Source of the DNA: RPQJ01 sp963754125
GTDB lineage: Bacteria > Pseudomonadota > Gammaproteobacteria > Steroidobacterales > Steroidobacteraceae
Direction: 5' to 3'
Length of the DNA: 64,000 bases
Assembly: GCA_963754125.1 (NCBI GenBank)
Contig: CAVWEX010000007.1
Span: forward strand, 124,001 to 188,000
In this document: piece after piece, positions 1 to 7,470 of the stretch
Position numbering within the stretch: the stretch's first letter is position 1
Layout: each line of letters starts with the position of its first letter
Translations under genes and position numbers: made by a program
Notes under the pieces: model-generated
The model's input: only the letters and a program-made list of their open reading frames with translations
Database searches by the model: none
Told to the model about the DNA's origin: nothing

Positions 1-869
1 ACCGTGCCGGACAGGAGGATGCCGATGCCGCCCACCAGCGGGCACAGCACCGCGAACCACCACGCCCAGCGGTGGATGGATTCGATCGTGGCGTTGAAGC
101 CCATGGTCCACCTCCAGAAGAGCGCCATGCGCTCGGAGGCCGTGCCGCGGTCGGTGATCTGCTCGACTTCCCGGTCGCCGCCGAGGTGCGCGGTGGACAT
201 CACCGTACCGCCATGCATCGCGAACAGCAGCACCGACCCGTACAGGAAGGCGATCGACAGTGCGTGGAACGGGTTGTAGAACAGGTTGCCGTAGCGGATC
301 GAGAACGCGGCGGTCCAGTCGAGGTGCGGAAAGATGCCGAAGGGCACTGCTTCGCTCCAGCTGCCCATCAGCACGGGGCGGATGAAGCCGAGCACGAGGT
401 ACAGCCAGATCGCCGCCGCGAACGCCCAGGCGACGTGTGTGCCCATCTGCAGCGCGCGGGCGCGCCGGTACATGCGCAGCCACCACAACAGGATCGAGGC
501 GGTCAGGAAGAAGCCCGCCATGAGCCACCACCCGCCCTCGTTGAGCGGCGGGATGCGCAATCCGTATTCGGGCGACGGCGGTTCAAGCGCGAGCCAGGGC
601 AGCTGGCGCACGAACTGGATCGGGTCCCAGTTCACCGAGGCCCACATGTTGAGACCGATGATCTCGATGGCGATGAAGCCGCAGAGCAGTGAGGCGAATC
701 CGAGCCATCCGAGGTACACGGGCCCGATCTGCGCGTCGCCGATGATGCCGAGCCAGTAGTTGAGGCGCGGCTGGCCGACGCGCGGCCAGTGCGGGCCGTC
801 GAGGGGCACGCCCGGGTAGACCGGCGCCTGGACCTGCACGCGGGTGAAGATGCTTTGATATCTCGTCAT
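1..869 (-). CDS. pufM: Photosynthetic reaction centre M subunit (partial, 3' end off the window)
   Basis: PufM is an integral inner-membrane subunit of the type II reaction centre. With PufL it binds the bacteriochlorophyll special pair, bacteriopheophytin and quinones. The 289 codons present begin MTRYQSIFTRVQVQAP and read through several hydrophobic helices, with family segments such as LYLVLGFIRPVLMGSW and HALSIAFLYGSVLLFAMHGG. The last one carries a His that ligates bacteriochlorophyll or iron in this family. The usual length is about 310-325 residues, so only the C-terminus is missing. The ATG at 869 lies 15 bases after the pufL stop, the normal puf operon spacing. Whether pufC follows cannot be seen. 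Confidence 0.97.
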   Translation of the reverse strand, partial: MTRYQSIFTRVQVQAPVYPGVPLDGPHWPRVGQPRLNYWLGIIGDAQIGPVYLGWLGFASLLCGFIAIEIIGLNMWASVNWDPIQFVRQLPWLALEPPSPEYGLRIPPLNEGGWWLMAGFFLTASILLWWLRMYRRARALQMGTHVAWAFAAAIWLYLVLGFIRPVLMGSWSEAVPFGIFPHLDWTAAFSIRYGNLFYNPFHALSIAFLYGSVLLFAMHGGTVMSTAHLGGDREVEQITDRGTASERMALFWRWTMGFNATIESIHRWAWWFAVLCPLVGGIGILLSGT

Positions 870-884
870 GACGATTCCCCTGCG

Positions 885-1709
885 CTAGCGCCAGATCGGG
901 AGGTCGAGCCACCAGCTCCACCATTCCGGCCAGCCGCGTGTCCAGAACGGTCCGCTGATGACGATGCACACCGCGCTCCAGAAGGCGGCGTTGATCGCGA
1001 GGAACAGGCCGAGTCGGTGGATGCCGAGCGCACCGATCGAGTAGCCGATCGCGTCGCGGAAGAAAGTGTTCTCGTGCTCGCCGCCCTTCACCACCTCCCC
1101 GGTCCCCGGGTTGGACGCCGAGAGGATCATGCCGCCGTGCAGCGACAGCGCGAGCGTCGTGGTGAAGAAGAAGGTCACCGCGAGCATGTGCGCCGGGTTG
1201 TAGTGGAAGTGCAGGTACTGGTAGCCGACGTTCGACACCCAGTCGAGGTGGCTGAAGATGCCGTAGGGGAAGCCGTGTCCCCAGGCGCCGAGCAGCAGCG
1301 GCCGCACCACGACCAGCGTGAAGTACGCGAGGATCGCGAAGCCGAAGGCGAACGGAACGTGGTACCCGATGCCGAGCTTGCGGCAGATCTCCACTTCCCG
1401 CAGCGCCCACGACACGAAGGAGCCGAGGGCACAGACCGTGATGAGTTGCCACAGCCCTCCCGCGGCGAGCGGCGCGAGCTTGAGCCCGTAGCTCAGGTCG
1501 GGCGGCGCGATACTGATCTGCCAGAGGTTCCAGGTCGGGCCCATCGCCGCACCCCAGATGATCAGCAGCGTGCCGAGCACGCCGAAGAAGATCGTGGTCA
1601 CGCCGAAGAAGCCGACGTAGAACGGCCCCACCCAGAAATCGAAGAGGTCGCCGCCGAGCAGCGTTCCTCCCCGGACCCGGTACTTGCGTTCGAAACTCAG
1701 CATCGACAT
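885..1709 (-). CDS. pufL: Photosynthetic reaction centre L subunit
   Basis: PufL pairs with PufM in the reaction-centre core and spans the inner membrane five times. The protein is 274 residues, the family norm, and starts MSMLSFERKYRVRGGTL. It holds the typical GGDLFDFWVGPFYVGFFG N-terminus, the helix segment HLDWVSNVGYQYLHFHYNPA, and GIHRLGLFLAINAAFWSA near the C-terminus with the metal/pigment-ligating histidines. The start at 1709 is chosen because GGGGAGG sits eight bases upstream, and the longer open frame lacks family similarity. It is co-transcribed with pufBA and pufM. A GC-rich intercistronic region with stem-loop potential separates it from pufA. Confidence 0.97.
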   Translation of the reverse strand: MSMLSFERKYRVRGGTLLGGDLFDFWVGPFYVGFFGVTTIFFGVLGTLLIIWGAAMGPTWNLWQISIAPPDLSYGLKLAPLAAGGLWQLITVCALGSFVSWALREVEICRKLGIGYHVPFAFGFAILAYFTLVVVRPLLLGAWGHGFPYGIFSHLDWVSNVGYQYLHFHYNPAHMLAVTFFFTTTLALSLHGGMILSASNPGTGEVVKGGEHENTFFRDAIGYSIGALGIHRLGLFLAINAAFWSAVCIVISGPFWTRGWPEWWSWWLDLPIWR

Positions 1710-1809
1710 ATCGTTGCCTCCCCTCGGGAGCCGCTGCCCCGGCACTTCTGGCCGGAATCGGCGGCCGACGCGACCCGGCCCTAAGAGGACCGAACCGCGT
1801 CAGCCACCC

Positions 1810-1823
1810 GCGTCACATGACGC
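1810..1823 (-). other. Small stem-loop just downstream of pufA
   Basis: GCGTCA-CA-TGACGC is a perfect inverted repeat nine bases after the pufA stop, at the head of the 122-base pufA-pufL gap. In other purple bacteria, stem-loops at this place slow 3' decay of the pufBA segment and raise LH1 over reaction-centre output. That role here is inference. More GC-rich pairing is possible further into the gap. Confidence 0.4.
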
Positions 1824-1831
1824 TGTTCCTC

Positions 1832-2023
1832 CTAGGCGACCCTGTTCGGCAAAGCCGACAGGACCTCCGACGTCACCGCCTGCGAGACCGCCGGTCCCTG
1901 CAGCCAGTTGAACCGGTCCGTGCTCAGCAGGATGAAATGAATCAGCAATGCCAGCACGAACAGGAACGTGAACAGGGCGATCAGCGCCCTGCGAGGGTCG
2001 AACAACATCCATATTCGCCACAT
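1832..2023 (-). CDS. pufA: Light-harvesting 1 (LH1) alpha polypeptide
   Basis: PufA is a 63-residue single-helix antenna protein that pairs with PufB and forms the LH1 ring around the reaction centre. The start MWRIWMLFDPRRAL is the signature alpha-chain N-terminus. It is followed by a hydrophobic helix whose segment ALLIHFILLST carries the bacteriochlorophyll-ligating His. The short polar C-terminus, including FNWLQGP, is also typical. The start at 2023 has AGGAG upstream, whereas the in-frame extension before it does not resemble the family. It follows pufB in the pufBALM operon. Confidence 0.96.
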   Translation of the reverse strand: MWRIWMLFDPRRALIALFTFLFVLALLIHFILLSTDRFNWLQGPAVSQAVTSEVLSALPNRVA

Positions 2024-2083
2024 GTTTCTATCTCCTGTGGTCAGTGAGCCCACGAAGTGGGATTGCGATGGACCCGTACTCGT

Positions 2084-2233
2084 TCAGAGCCAGGGCCGCC
2101 ACTGCCACACGAGGAAGTGGGCAATGATCGCGATCACCGTGAAGGCGATGAAGCTCGTCACGAACATGCCGTGGAACTCCTTCGCCTCGTGCTCCGTCAG
2201 GCCCGTCAGCGAGCCCCGTCTATCGTCAGCCAT
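2084..2233 (-). CDS. pufB: Light-harvesting 1 (LH1) beta polypeptide
   Basis: PufB is a 49-residue antenna protein starting MADDRRGSLTGLTEHEAKEF. This is the classic beta-chain pattern with the conserved LT-EHEAKEFH stretch. The single helix then holds the pigment-ligating His (IIAHFLVWQWRPWL). GGGAGG precedes the ATG by nine bases. It is the first gene of pufBALM and lies downstream of bchZ with a 192-base gap, where no pufQ-like frame is visible. Its neighbours fix the assignment of beta before alpha. Confidence 0.96.
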   Translation of the reverse strand: MADDRRGSLTGLTEHEAKEFHGMFVTSFIAFTVIAIIAHFLVWQWRPWL

Positions 2234-2257
2234 GAGAATGGCCTCCCTAATTGACAC

Positions 2258-2271
2258 CGGCCTTGCGGCCG
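2258..2271 (-). other. Stem-loop in the pufB 5' leader
   Basis: On the minus strand CGGCC-GCAA-GGCCG forms a five-pair stem capped by a GNRA tetraloop. It lies 24 bases before the pufB start codon, in the bchZ-pufB gap (2234-2425). It could shape puf mRNA stability or translation. No PpsR box or clear promoter was recognised in this gap, so puf transcription may come from upstream or from an unrecognised promoter. Confidence 0.3.
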
Positions 2272-2425
2272 TCACCACGCCTTCATGACGCGGTCCAACA
2301 CCGTCGCAACCGCGGGCGTTACGGCGGACCTCCCGCCCGGATCGTCCCGGACGGATTCCTCGCACCGGCCGCAACCACCCGTTGCCGGGTCGCGCCTCGT
2401 CCGGAGACTGTGTTCATCGCTCCAC

Positions 2426-3865
2426 TCATGCGGGCTCCGCCTCGCGATGGCCCGGCAGGTGCTCGGGCACGACCTCGTCGGCGCCCTGTTCGCGCGCGGC
2501 TCGCTCCGCCTCGTCGCGCAGCCGCTTCGCGGCCGAGATCCGAACCACGACCGGCTGCACCTCGACCGCGCGATCGAGCGCCGCGCGCGCGGCCTCGCTC
2601 CAGGGCAGCTCGCGGTGCAGCCGCGACGGCGTCGCCTCGACCTTGTCGAGCTCGCTGCCGAGCGGCAGGATGTGGAACAGCGCGTCGAACAGCGCGTTGC
2701 AGATCTCCTGCACGAGGTAGGTCGCGCCGGAGTAGCCCATGAACGGCGTGCCCGTGTGGCGGCGGATGATCGCGCCCGGGAAAGAGGCCGGGATGTACAT
2801 CGCACGGGTGCCGGCCTCGGCCATGTACATGCGCTCGTTGTAGCTGCCGAACAGGATCAGCGGCGGCTTCTCGCGGATCGCCTGGCGCACCGCCTCGTTG
2901 TCCGGCTTCACGCCCGCGCGTCGCGCGAACGAGAACGTGCACGGCAGGCCGAGTTCGGCCTCGAGGAAGTTGCGCACGCCCCGCGCGTAGGTCTCGTTCG
3001 CGACGATCGCGAAGCTCGCGGTGCCGAAGAAGTCCTGGGTGACGGAGCGCCACAGGTCCCACAGCGGCTTGATCGTGGTGTGCTTCTCGCGCTCGATGAA
3101 GGGCTCGGGGTCGAGGTCGAGCAGCTCGCCGAGCTTGCGCAGGAAGCGCGTCGTCGAGTGCAGCCCGATCGGCGCCTGCAGGTACGGGCGGTCGAGCGCC
3201 TCGCAGAGCAGCCGGCCGAACTCCCGGTACATGCAGACGTTGACGTCCGCGTCGACGAGCTTCGGCACGTCGGCGAGGTGGCTGCCGAGCGGGAACACCA
3301 TGTTCACCTCGGCCCCGATGCCCTCGATGAGGCGACGGATCTCGGCGAGGTCGGACCAGGTGTTGAAGTAACCGTAGATGGGACCGACGATATTGACGCG
3401 CGGCTTCTCGCCGGGCGCACGCGGCTTGCGCGGCGGGATGCGCTTGGCGCCGTACTCGGTCCACAGCCAGGACATTGCGCGGTTCGCGCTCTGCCACTGG
3501 TCCTCGTCGATGGTGCGCGGCAGGAATCGCTGGATGTTGGTGCCTTCGGGCGTCACGCCGCCGCCGATCATCTCGGCGATCGAGCCCGTGACGACCACCG
3601 CCGGGAGGTTTGGGTCGAGCGTGCGGTGCGCGCGCTTCATGGACTGCTCGGTACCCTTCTGGCCGAGCTCCTCCTCCGCGAGCCCGGTGACCACGATCGG
3701 CAGCTCGTGCGGCGGCAGCGCGTCGGTGTAGTGCAGGACCGAGGTGACCGGCAGGTTCTCGCAGCCCACCGGGCCGTCGATGATCACCTGCAGGCCCTTG
3801 ATCGCCGTGAACACGTACACGGAGCCCCAGTAGCCGCCGGCGCGATCGTGGTCGAGGACGAGCAT
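2426..3865 (-). CDS. bchZ: Chlorophyllide a reductase subunit Z
   Basis: BchZ and BchY form the catalytic NifDK-like tetramer of chlorophyllide a reductase, which reduces ring B on the way to bacteriochlorophyll a. BchX feeds it electrons. The 479-residue protein opens MLVLDHDRAGGYWGSVYVFT and keeps the BchZ run KGLQVIIDGPVGCENLPVTS, where the Cys of GCEN is a cluster ligand. Later landmarks include the segments MSWLWTEYG and VNIVGPIYGYFNTWSD. The C-terminal 90 residues carry the protochlorophyllide-reductase-like tail. Its ATG overlaps the bchY stop as TGATG, indicating coupled translation. Confidence 0.96.
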   Translation of the reverse strand: MLVLDHDRAGGYWGSVYVFTAIKGLQVIIDGPVGCENLPVTSVLHYTDALPPHELPIVVTGLAEEELGQKGTEQSMKRAHRTLDPNLPAVVVTGSIAEMIGGGVTPEGTNIQRFLPRTIDEDQWQSANRAMSWLWTEYGAKRIPPRKPRAPGEKPRVNIVGPIYGYFNTWSDLAEIRRLIEGIGAEVNMVFPLGSHLADVPKLVDADVNVCMYREFGRLLCEALDRPYLQAPIGLHSTTRFLRKLGELLDLDPEPFIEREKHTTIKPLWDLWRSVTQDFFGTASFAIVANETYARGVRNFLEAELGLPCTFSFARRAGVKPDNEAVRQAIREKPPLILFGSYNERMYMAEAGTRAMYIPASFPGAIIRRHTGTPFMGYSGATYLVQEICNALFDALFHILPLGSELDKVEATPSRLHRELPWSEAARAALDRAVEVQPVVVRISAAKRLRDEAERAAREQGADEVVPEHLPGHREAEPA

Positions 3866-5385
3866 CAGCCCATCTCCTCGGCCTTGCGGCTCTTCGACTT
3901 GCGGGCGAGCTTGCGCTGGTACTGCTCGCGGAACTCCGGACGGGCCACCGGGACGTCCTCCCAGACGCCGCTCGCATCGCCGGTGCCCACGCCCGCGAAG
4001 AACGCGGTCATCTCGTCGAAGCGCGCCTTGTTGCCGAGTGCGGCGTTGACGACCTGCGCCAGCGAGCCCGCACCGGCCGGGCCCATCAGCGGACGGGCCG
4101 AGATCAGGTTGGTGAAGTACAGCGCCGGGATGGCGAGTTCCTTCGCCTTCTGCACGACCGGCGTGGTGCCGATCGCGAGGTCCGGCTCGAACTCGCGCAC
4201 GGCCGCGAGATCCTGCTCGAGCGAGGCGCGGTACTGCACGCGCACGCCCCTGGCCTCGAGCCAGTCGCGGTCCGACTCCGACCAGCGCGTGCGCGGGCAG
4301 GCGGTGCCGACGTAGCGCAGGTCGGCGCCGCTCTCGACGAGCAGCCGCCCCACCAGCAGCTCCGAGCCCTCGTAGCCCGACAGCGTGATACGGCCCTTGA
4401 TCGGCGCGCGGGCCAGCGCGGCCTTGATGACCGGCAGCACGCGGTTCTGCGCCGCGCCGATGCGCTCGGGCTCGACGCCACAGGCGGTACCGATCGCCGC
4501 GAGCCACGCCGCCGTGCCCTCGTAGCCTACCGGCGCGGAGCCGACGATGGGCCGGCCCGCGGACTCGAACTCGCGGAACGACGCCGTGTAGAAGGGGTGG
4601 ATGGCAGCCACGACCGCGCCGTCGAGCGCCGCGTACAGCTCGCGCCACTCGCGCGTGGGCACGACCGGCCCGGGCGCGAGGCCGAGCGGATCGAGCATCA
4701 CCGCGATGCCCATCGGGTCCGCCGGGAACATCTCGCCGACCAGCGTGACGGTGGGCCGGGCACTGCGACCGCCGCGCGGCGCCTGCACCGGGCCCTGCTC
4801 GGCCTCGTTGCGCGCGTACCTGAGCATGGCACCCGCCAGCACGTCCTTCGCCTCGGCGTGGGTCGGCACGCCGAAGCCCGGCACGTCGATGCCGATGATC
4901 CGCACGCCGTTGATCTCGCGCGGGAGCAGCTTGAGCGGCACGCCGGAAGCGGAGGGCACGCACAGGTTGGTCACCACGATCGCGTCGTAGTGCTCGGGGT
5001 CGGCGAGCTTGAAGACCGCCTCGCGGATGTCCTCGAACAGCTTGCCGGTGACGAGCGTCTCCGAATTGAACGGCACGTAGCCGACCGTGCGGCGTGCGCC
5101 GTAGAAGTGCGAGGTGAAGGTGAGCCCGTACACGCAGCAGGCCGAGCCCGACAGGATGGTGGCCGTGCGCCGCATGCGCAGCCCGACGCGCAGCGAGCCG
5201 AACGCCGGGCACATGCTCTGCGGCTGGTCGTGCGGGCCGACCGGGTAGTCGGCTGCGTAGCGCTCGAGCGTCTCGCCGTTGCCGGCTGCCGCCGCGGCGC
5301 GACGCATCTCGTCGCGGCCGGCGTGGCAGCCGCCTTCGGTGGCGGCGACACTCTTGCTCGATTGCGCTCGGTCATTGAAGCTCAT
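3865..5385 (-). CDS. bchY: Chlorophyllide a reductase subunit Y
   Basis: BchY is the NifD-like partner of BchZ in chlorophyllide a reductase. The 506-residue protein has family motifs MCPAFGSLRVGLRMRRTATI and SGSACCVYGLTFTSHFYGAR near residues 58-96, supplying cluster-ligating cysteines. VVTNLCVPSASG lies near residue 140. The length matches the family. The first 40 residues are polar and less conserved, so the exact start is a little uncertain. Nine bases separate its start codon from the bchX stop, and it overlaps bchZ by one base. Confidence 0.95.
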   Translation of the reverse strand: MSFNDRAQSSKSVAATEGGCHAGRDEMRRAAAAAGNGETLERYAADYPVGPHDQPQSMCPAFGSLRVGLRMRRTATILSGSACCVYGLTFTSHFYGARRTVGYVPFNSETLVTGKLFEDIREAVFKLADPEHYDAIVVTNLCVPSASGVPLKLLPREINGVRIIGIDVPGFGVPTHAEAKDVLAGAMLRYARNEAEQGPVQAPRGGRSARPTVTLVGEMFPADPMGIAVMLDPLGLAPGPVVPTREWRELYAALDGAVVAAIHPFYTASFREFESAGRPIVGSAPVGYEGTAAWLAAIGTACGVEPERIGAAQNRVLPVIKAALARAPIKGRITLSGYEGSELLVGRLLVESGADLRYVGTACPRTRWSESDRDWLEARGVRVQYRASLEQDLAAVREFEPDLAIGTTPVVQKAKELAIPALYFTNLISARPLMGPAGAGSLAQVVNAALGNKARFDEMTAFFAGVGTGDASGVWEDVPVARPEFREQYQRKLARKSKSRKAEEMG

Positions 5386-5394
5386 GGCGCGGGT

Positions 5395-6414
5395 TCAGAC
5401 GGCGTCGTACACCACTTCGAGCGACGGCTTGTCGATTGCCGAGACGCCGCACATGTCCTCGAGCGTCGCGGGCTCGAGCACGACGTTGCGACCGACGACG
5501 TCGCTCTTGAAGAGCCCGAGCAGGCCGTCCTGGCTCAAGGGCCGCGGGTGCACCGGGGGCGCCTCCGCAACGTTGGTCGCGAGCTGCTCGAACAGCCCGC
5601 CCCACTCGCCGCCGGGACGTCCGACGATCTGGTAGTTGGCGCTCTTGCGGCGGATGTCCTCGTTCGCCGGGATCGCGGCGAGCACGGGGATGCCCACGGC
5701 CTCGGCGAAGCGCTGCGCCTCGCCCGTGCCGTCGTCCTTGTTGATCACCATGCCGGCGACGCCGACGTTGCCGCCGAGGCGGCGGAAGTACTCGACCGCC
5801 GAGCAGACGTTGTTCGCGACGTACAGCGACTGAAGGTCGTTCGAGCCGACGACGATGACCTTCTGGCACATGTCGCGGGCGATCGGCAGGCCGAAGCCGC
5901 CGCAGACCACGTCCCCGAGGAAGTCGAGCAGCACGTAGTCGAAGCCCCAGTCGTGGAAGCCGAGTTTCTCGAGCAGCTCGAAGCCGTGGATGATGCCGCG
6001 GCCGCCGCAGCCGCGGCCGACCTCGGGCCCGCCGAGTTCCATCGCGAAAACGCCGTCGCGCTTGAAGCAGACGTCGCTGATCGCGACCTGCTCGCCGGCG
6101 AGCTTCTTTTTCGACGACGTATCGAGGATGGTCGGGCAGGCGCGGCCGCCGAACAGCAGCGAGGTGGTGTCGCTCTTCGGGTCGCAGCCGATCAGCAGCA
6201 CCTTCTTGCCCTGCTGCGCCATCATGTAGGAGAGGTTTGCGAGCGCGAAGCTCTTGCCGATCCCGCCCTTGCCGTAGATGGCGATGATCTGCGTGCCGCT
6301 GGCCGCGGCCGAGGCCGCCGGCGGATCGGGTTCCTGCGCCGCCTCGTCGCGCAGTCGCTGCGCGTAGTCCGCTCGCTGAATCACCTGCGGTTTCGCGCCG
6401 AGGGATGCATTCAT
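5395..6414 (-). CDS. bchX: Chlorophyllide a reductase iron protein subunit X
   Basis: BchX is the NifH-like ATPase homodimer that delivers electrons from ATP hydrolysis to BchYZ. The 339-residue protein has a P-loop near residues 45-55 (YGKGGIGKS) and the switch region IGCDPKSDTT. Cys residues in GRGCGGRG and GDVVCGGFGLPIARDMCQ bridge the inter-subunit 4Fe-4S cluster. Two ATGs are possible. The inner one at 6414 is preferred because it overlaps the bchC stop as ATGA and has GGAGA at a normal distance, while the outer ATG at 6420 lies only three bases from it. Confidence 0.95.
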   Translation of the reverse strand: MNASLGAKPQVIQRADYAQRLRDEAAQEPDPPAASAAASGTQIIAIYGKGGIGKSFALANLSYMMAQQGKKVLLIGCDPKSDTTSLLFGGRACPTILDTSSKKKLAGEQVAISDVCFKRDGVFAMELGGPEVGRGCGGRGIIHGFELLEKLGFHDWGFDYVLLDFLGDVVCGGFGLPIARDMCQKVIVVGSNDLQSLYVANNVCSAVEYFRRLGGNVGVAGMVINKDDGTGEAQRFAEAVGIPVLAAIPANEDIRRKSANYQIVGRPGGEWGGLFEQLATNVAEAPPVHPRPLSQDGLLGLFKSDVVGRNVVLEPATLEDMCGVSAIDKPSLEVVYDAV

Positions 6415-7412
6415 GAGCATGCTCTCCAGTCGAGGACCATCTTCAGGCAGGCGGGATCGTCGAAGGCCGTGCGGTAGGCGTCGGCCGCCTGCGTCGCCTC
6501 GGCGCGGTGGGTGATCAGGCCGTCCAGCGACAGGCAGCCGGTCTCGACCAGCAGGCGCACGTCGGCGAGGTCGCTCTCGCGCCACTCGGCCGCGACGCGG
6601 ATGCGCGCCTCGCGCATGAACGCGGGCGCGAAGCGGAACGAGAGGGGTTCGCTGTAGAAGCCGGCGAGCACCACCTCGCCGCCGGGCGCAAGTCGCTCGA
6701 TGAGCGCGTCGAGCAGCGCGGCGTCGCCGCTCACGTCGTAGACGGCACGGTAGTCGCGACGCGAGTCGGTGGCCGGATCGATGACCTCGTAGCCCTGCGC
6801 GCCGTCGCGACGCGCGGGGTTCGACTCCCAGACGACCGGCGGGGCCCCGCCACGCACCAGCGAAAGGCGCGCGAGCAGCCGACCGAGCACGCCGTGCCCG
6901 ACGATCAGGTCGGGCGCCGCGTTGTCAGGCGGCCCGAGCGCGTGGCGCGCCGTGGCCGCGAGCGCGAGCAGCACGGCCGACTCGCCGACGGCGGCGCCAC
7001 AGCGCACCACTCGCGACGCGGGCACGACAAGGCGGCTCGCCGCGCCGCCGAACAGACCGCGCACCTCGCCGAAGCAGCGGGCGCCCGGCACGAACACGCG
7101 CTCGCCGACCTGGAAATCCGCATCCGGCCCGGCGTAGGCCACGCGACCCACCGACTCGTAGCCTGGCACCAGCGGATAACCCATGCCCGGGAAGCTCGGC
7201 ATGCGCCCCGACCAGAGCAGACGCTCGGTGCCGGTGCTGATGCCGCTCCATTCGATGTCCACCACGATCTCGTCGTTGCCGGGGCGCGGCAGGTCGAGCT
7301 GCATCAGTCGCAGCTGCTTCGGCGCGTCGATTACTACGGCGAGCGTCCGCCGCGGCGTCGAGGCAGTACGCCCGGGAGTCCCGGAGCCGGACGGTGGCGA
7401 GAGGGTGCCCAT
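6411..7412 (-). CDS. bchC: Bacteriochlorophyllide a dehydrogenase
   Basis: BchC oxidises the 3-hydroxyethyl group of the bacteriochlorophyllide intermediate to 3-acetyl, using a Zn-free medium-chain dehydrogenase fold. The 333-residue protein has the family N-terminal domain with SGISTGTERLLWSGRMPSFP and GYPLVPGYESVGRV. Its Rossmann segment is LIVGHGVLGRLLARL. The first 22 residues (Gly/Ser/Pro/Thr/Arg-rich) have no counterpart in the BchC family as I know it, yet no other start codon lies before the conserved region. The gene has its own promoter with two PpsR boxes and overlaps bchX by four bases. Confidence 0.94.
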   Translation of the reverse strand: MGTLSPPSGSGTPGRTASTPRRTLAVVIDAPKQLRLMQLDLPRPGNDEIVVDIEWSGISTGTERLLWSGRMPSFPGMGYPLVPGYESVGRVAYAGPDADFQVGERVFVPGARCFGEVRGLFGGAASRLVVPASRVVRCGAAVGESAVLLALAATARHALGPPDNAAPDLIVGHGVLGRLLARLSLVRGGAPPVVWESNPARRDGAQGYEVIDPATDSRRDYRAVYDVSGDAALLDALIERLAPGGEVVLAGFYSEPLSFRFAPAFMREARIRVAAEWRESDLADVRLLVETGCLSLDGLITHRAEATQAADAYRTAFDDPACLKMVLDWRACS

Positions 7413-7416
7413 TGAG

Positions 7417-7434
7417 TGTCAGTTTATGCTGACA
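7417..7434. promoter_or_regulatory. PpsR/CrtJ box 1 of the bchC promoter
   Basis: TGTCAGTTTATGCTGACA is a perfect TGT-N12-ACA palindrome, the consensus of the redox and light-responsive repressor PpsR (CrtJ). It covers the predicted bchC -10 hexamer. The second box lies 8 bp away, the spacing reported for cooperative CrtJ binding at bchC of Rhodobacter capsulatus. Confidence 0.85.
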
Positions 7435-7448
7435 ACATAAGGTGTCAA
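7421..7448 (-). promoter_or_regulatory. bchC promoter, sigma-70 type
   Basis: On the minus strand a perfect -35 TTGACA (7443-7448) is followed after 16 bp by TAAACT (7421-7426). Both hexamers are embedded in the two PpsR boxes, so repressor and polymerase would compete. The expected start of transcription falls within a few bases of the bchC ATG at 7412, which would leave almost no leader. Confidence 0.6.
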
Positions 7449-7460
7449 GTCTTATTAACA
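7443..7460. promoter_or_regulatory. PpsR/CrtJ box 2 of the bchC promoter
   Basis: TGTCAAGTCTTATTAACA is a second perfect TGT-N12-ACA match. It covers the -35 hexamer of the predicted bchC promoter and lies 8 bp from box 1, so their centres are 26 bp apart, on similar faces of the helix. Confidence 0.85.
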
Positions 7461-7470
7461 GCGGCCCGGT

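Noticed and set aside
1710..1831. Extra small gene between pufA and pufL
   Set aside because: No start with ribosome site and no conserved product; the region is better explained as intercistronic stem-loop sequence.
2234..2425. pufQ between bchZ and pufB
   Set aside because: The gap is 192 bases and no open frame of suitable length or hydrophobic pattern is present.
2285..4315. Long plus-strand open frame (676 codons) opposite bchZ and bchY
   Set aside because: It is antisense to two confident genes. Its composition (Arg, Asp, Val, Glu, His) is typical of reading high-GC genes backwards, and it shows no domain pattern.
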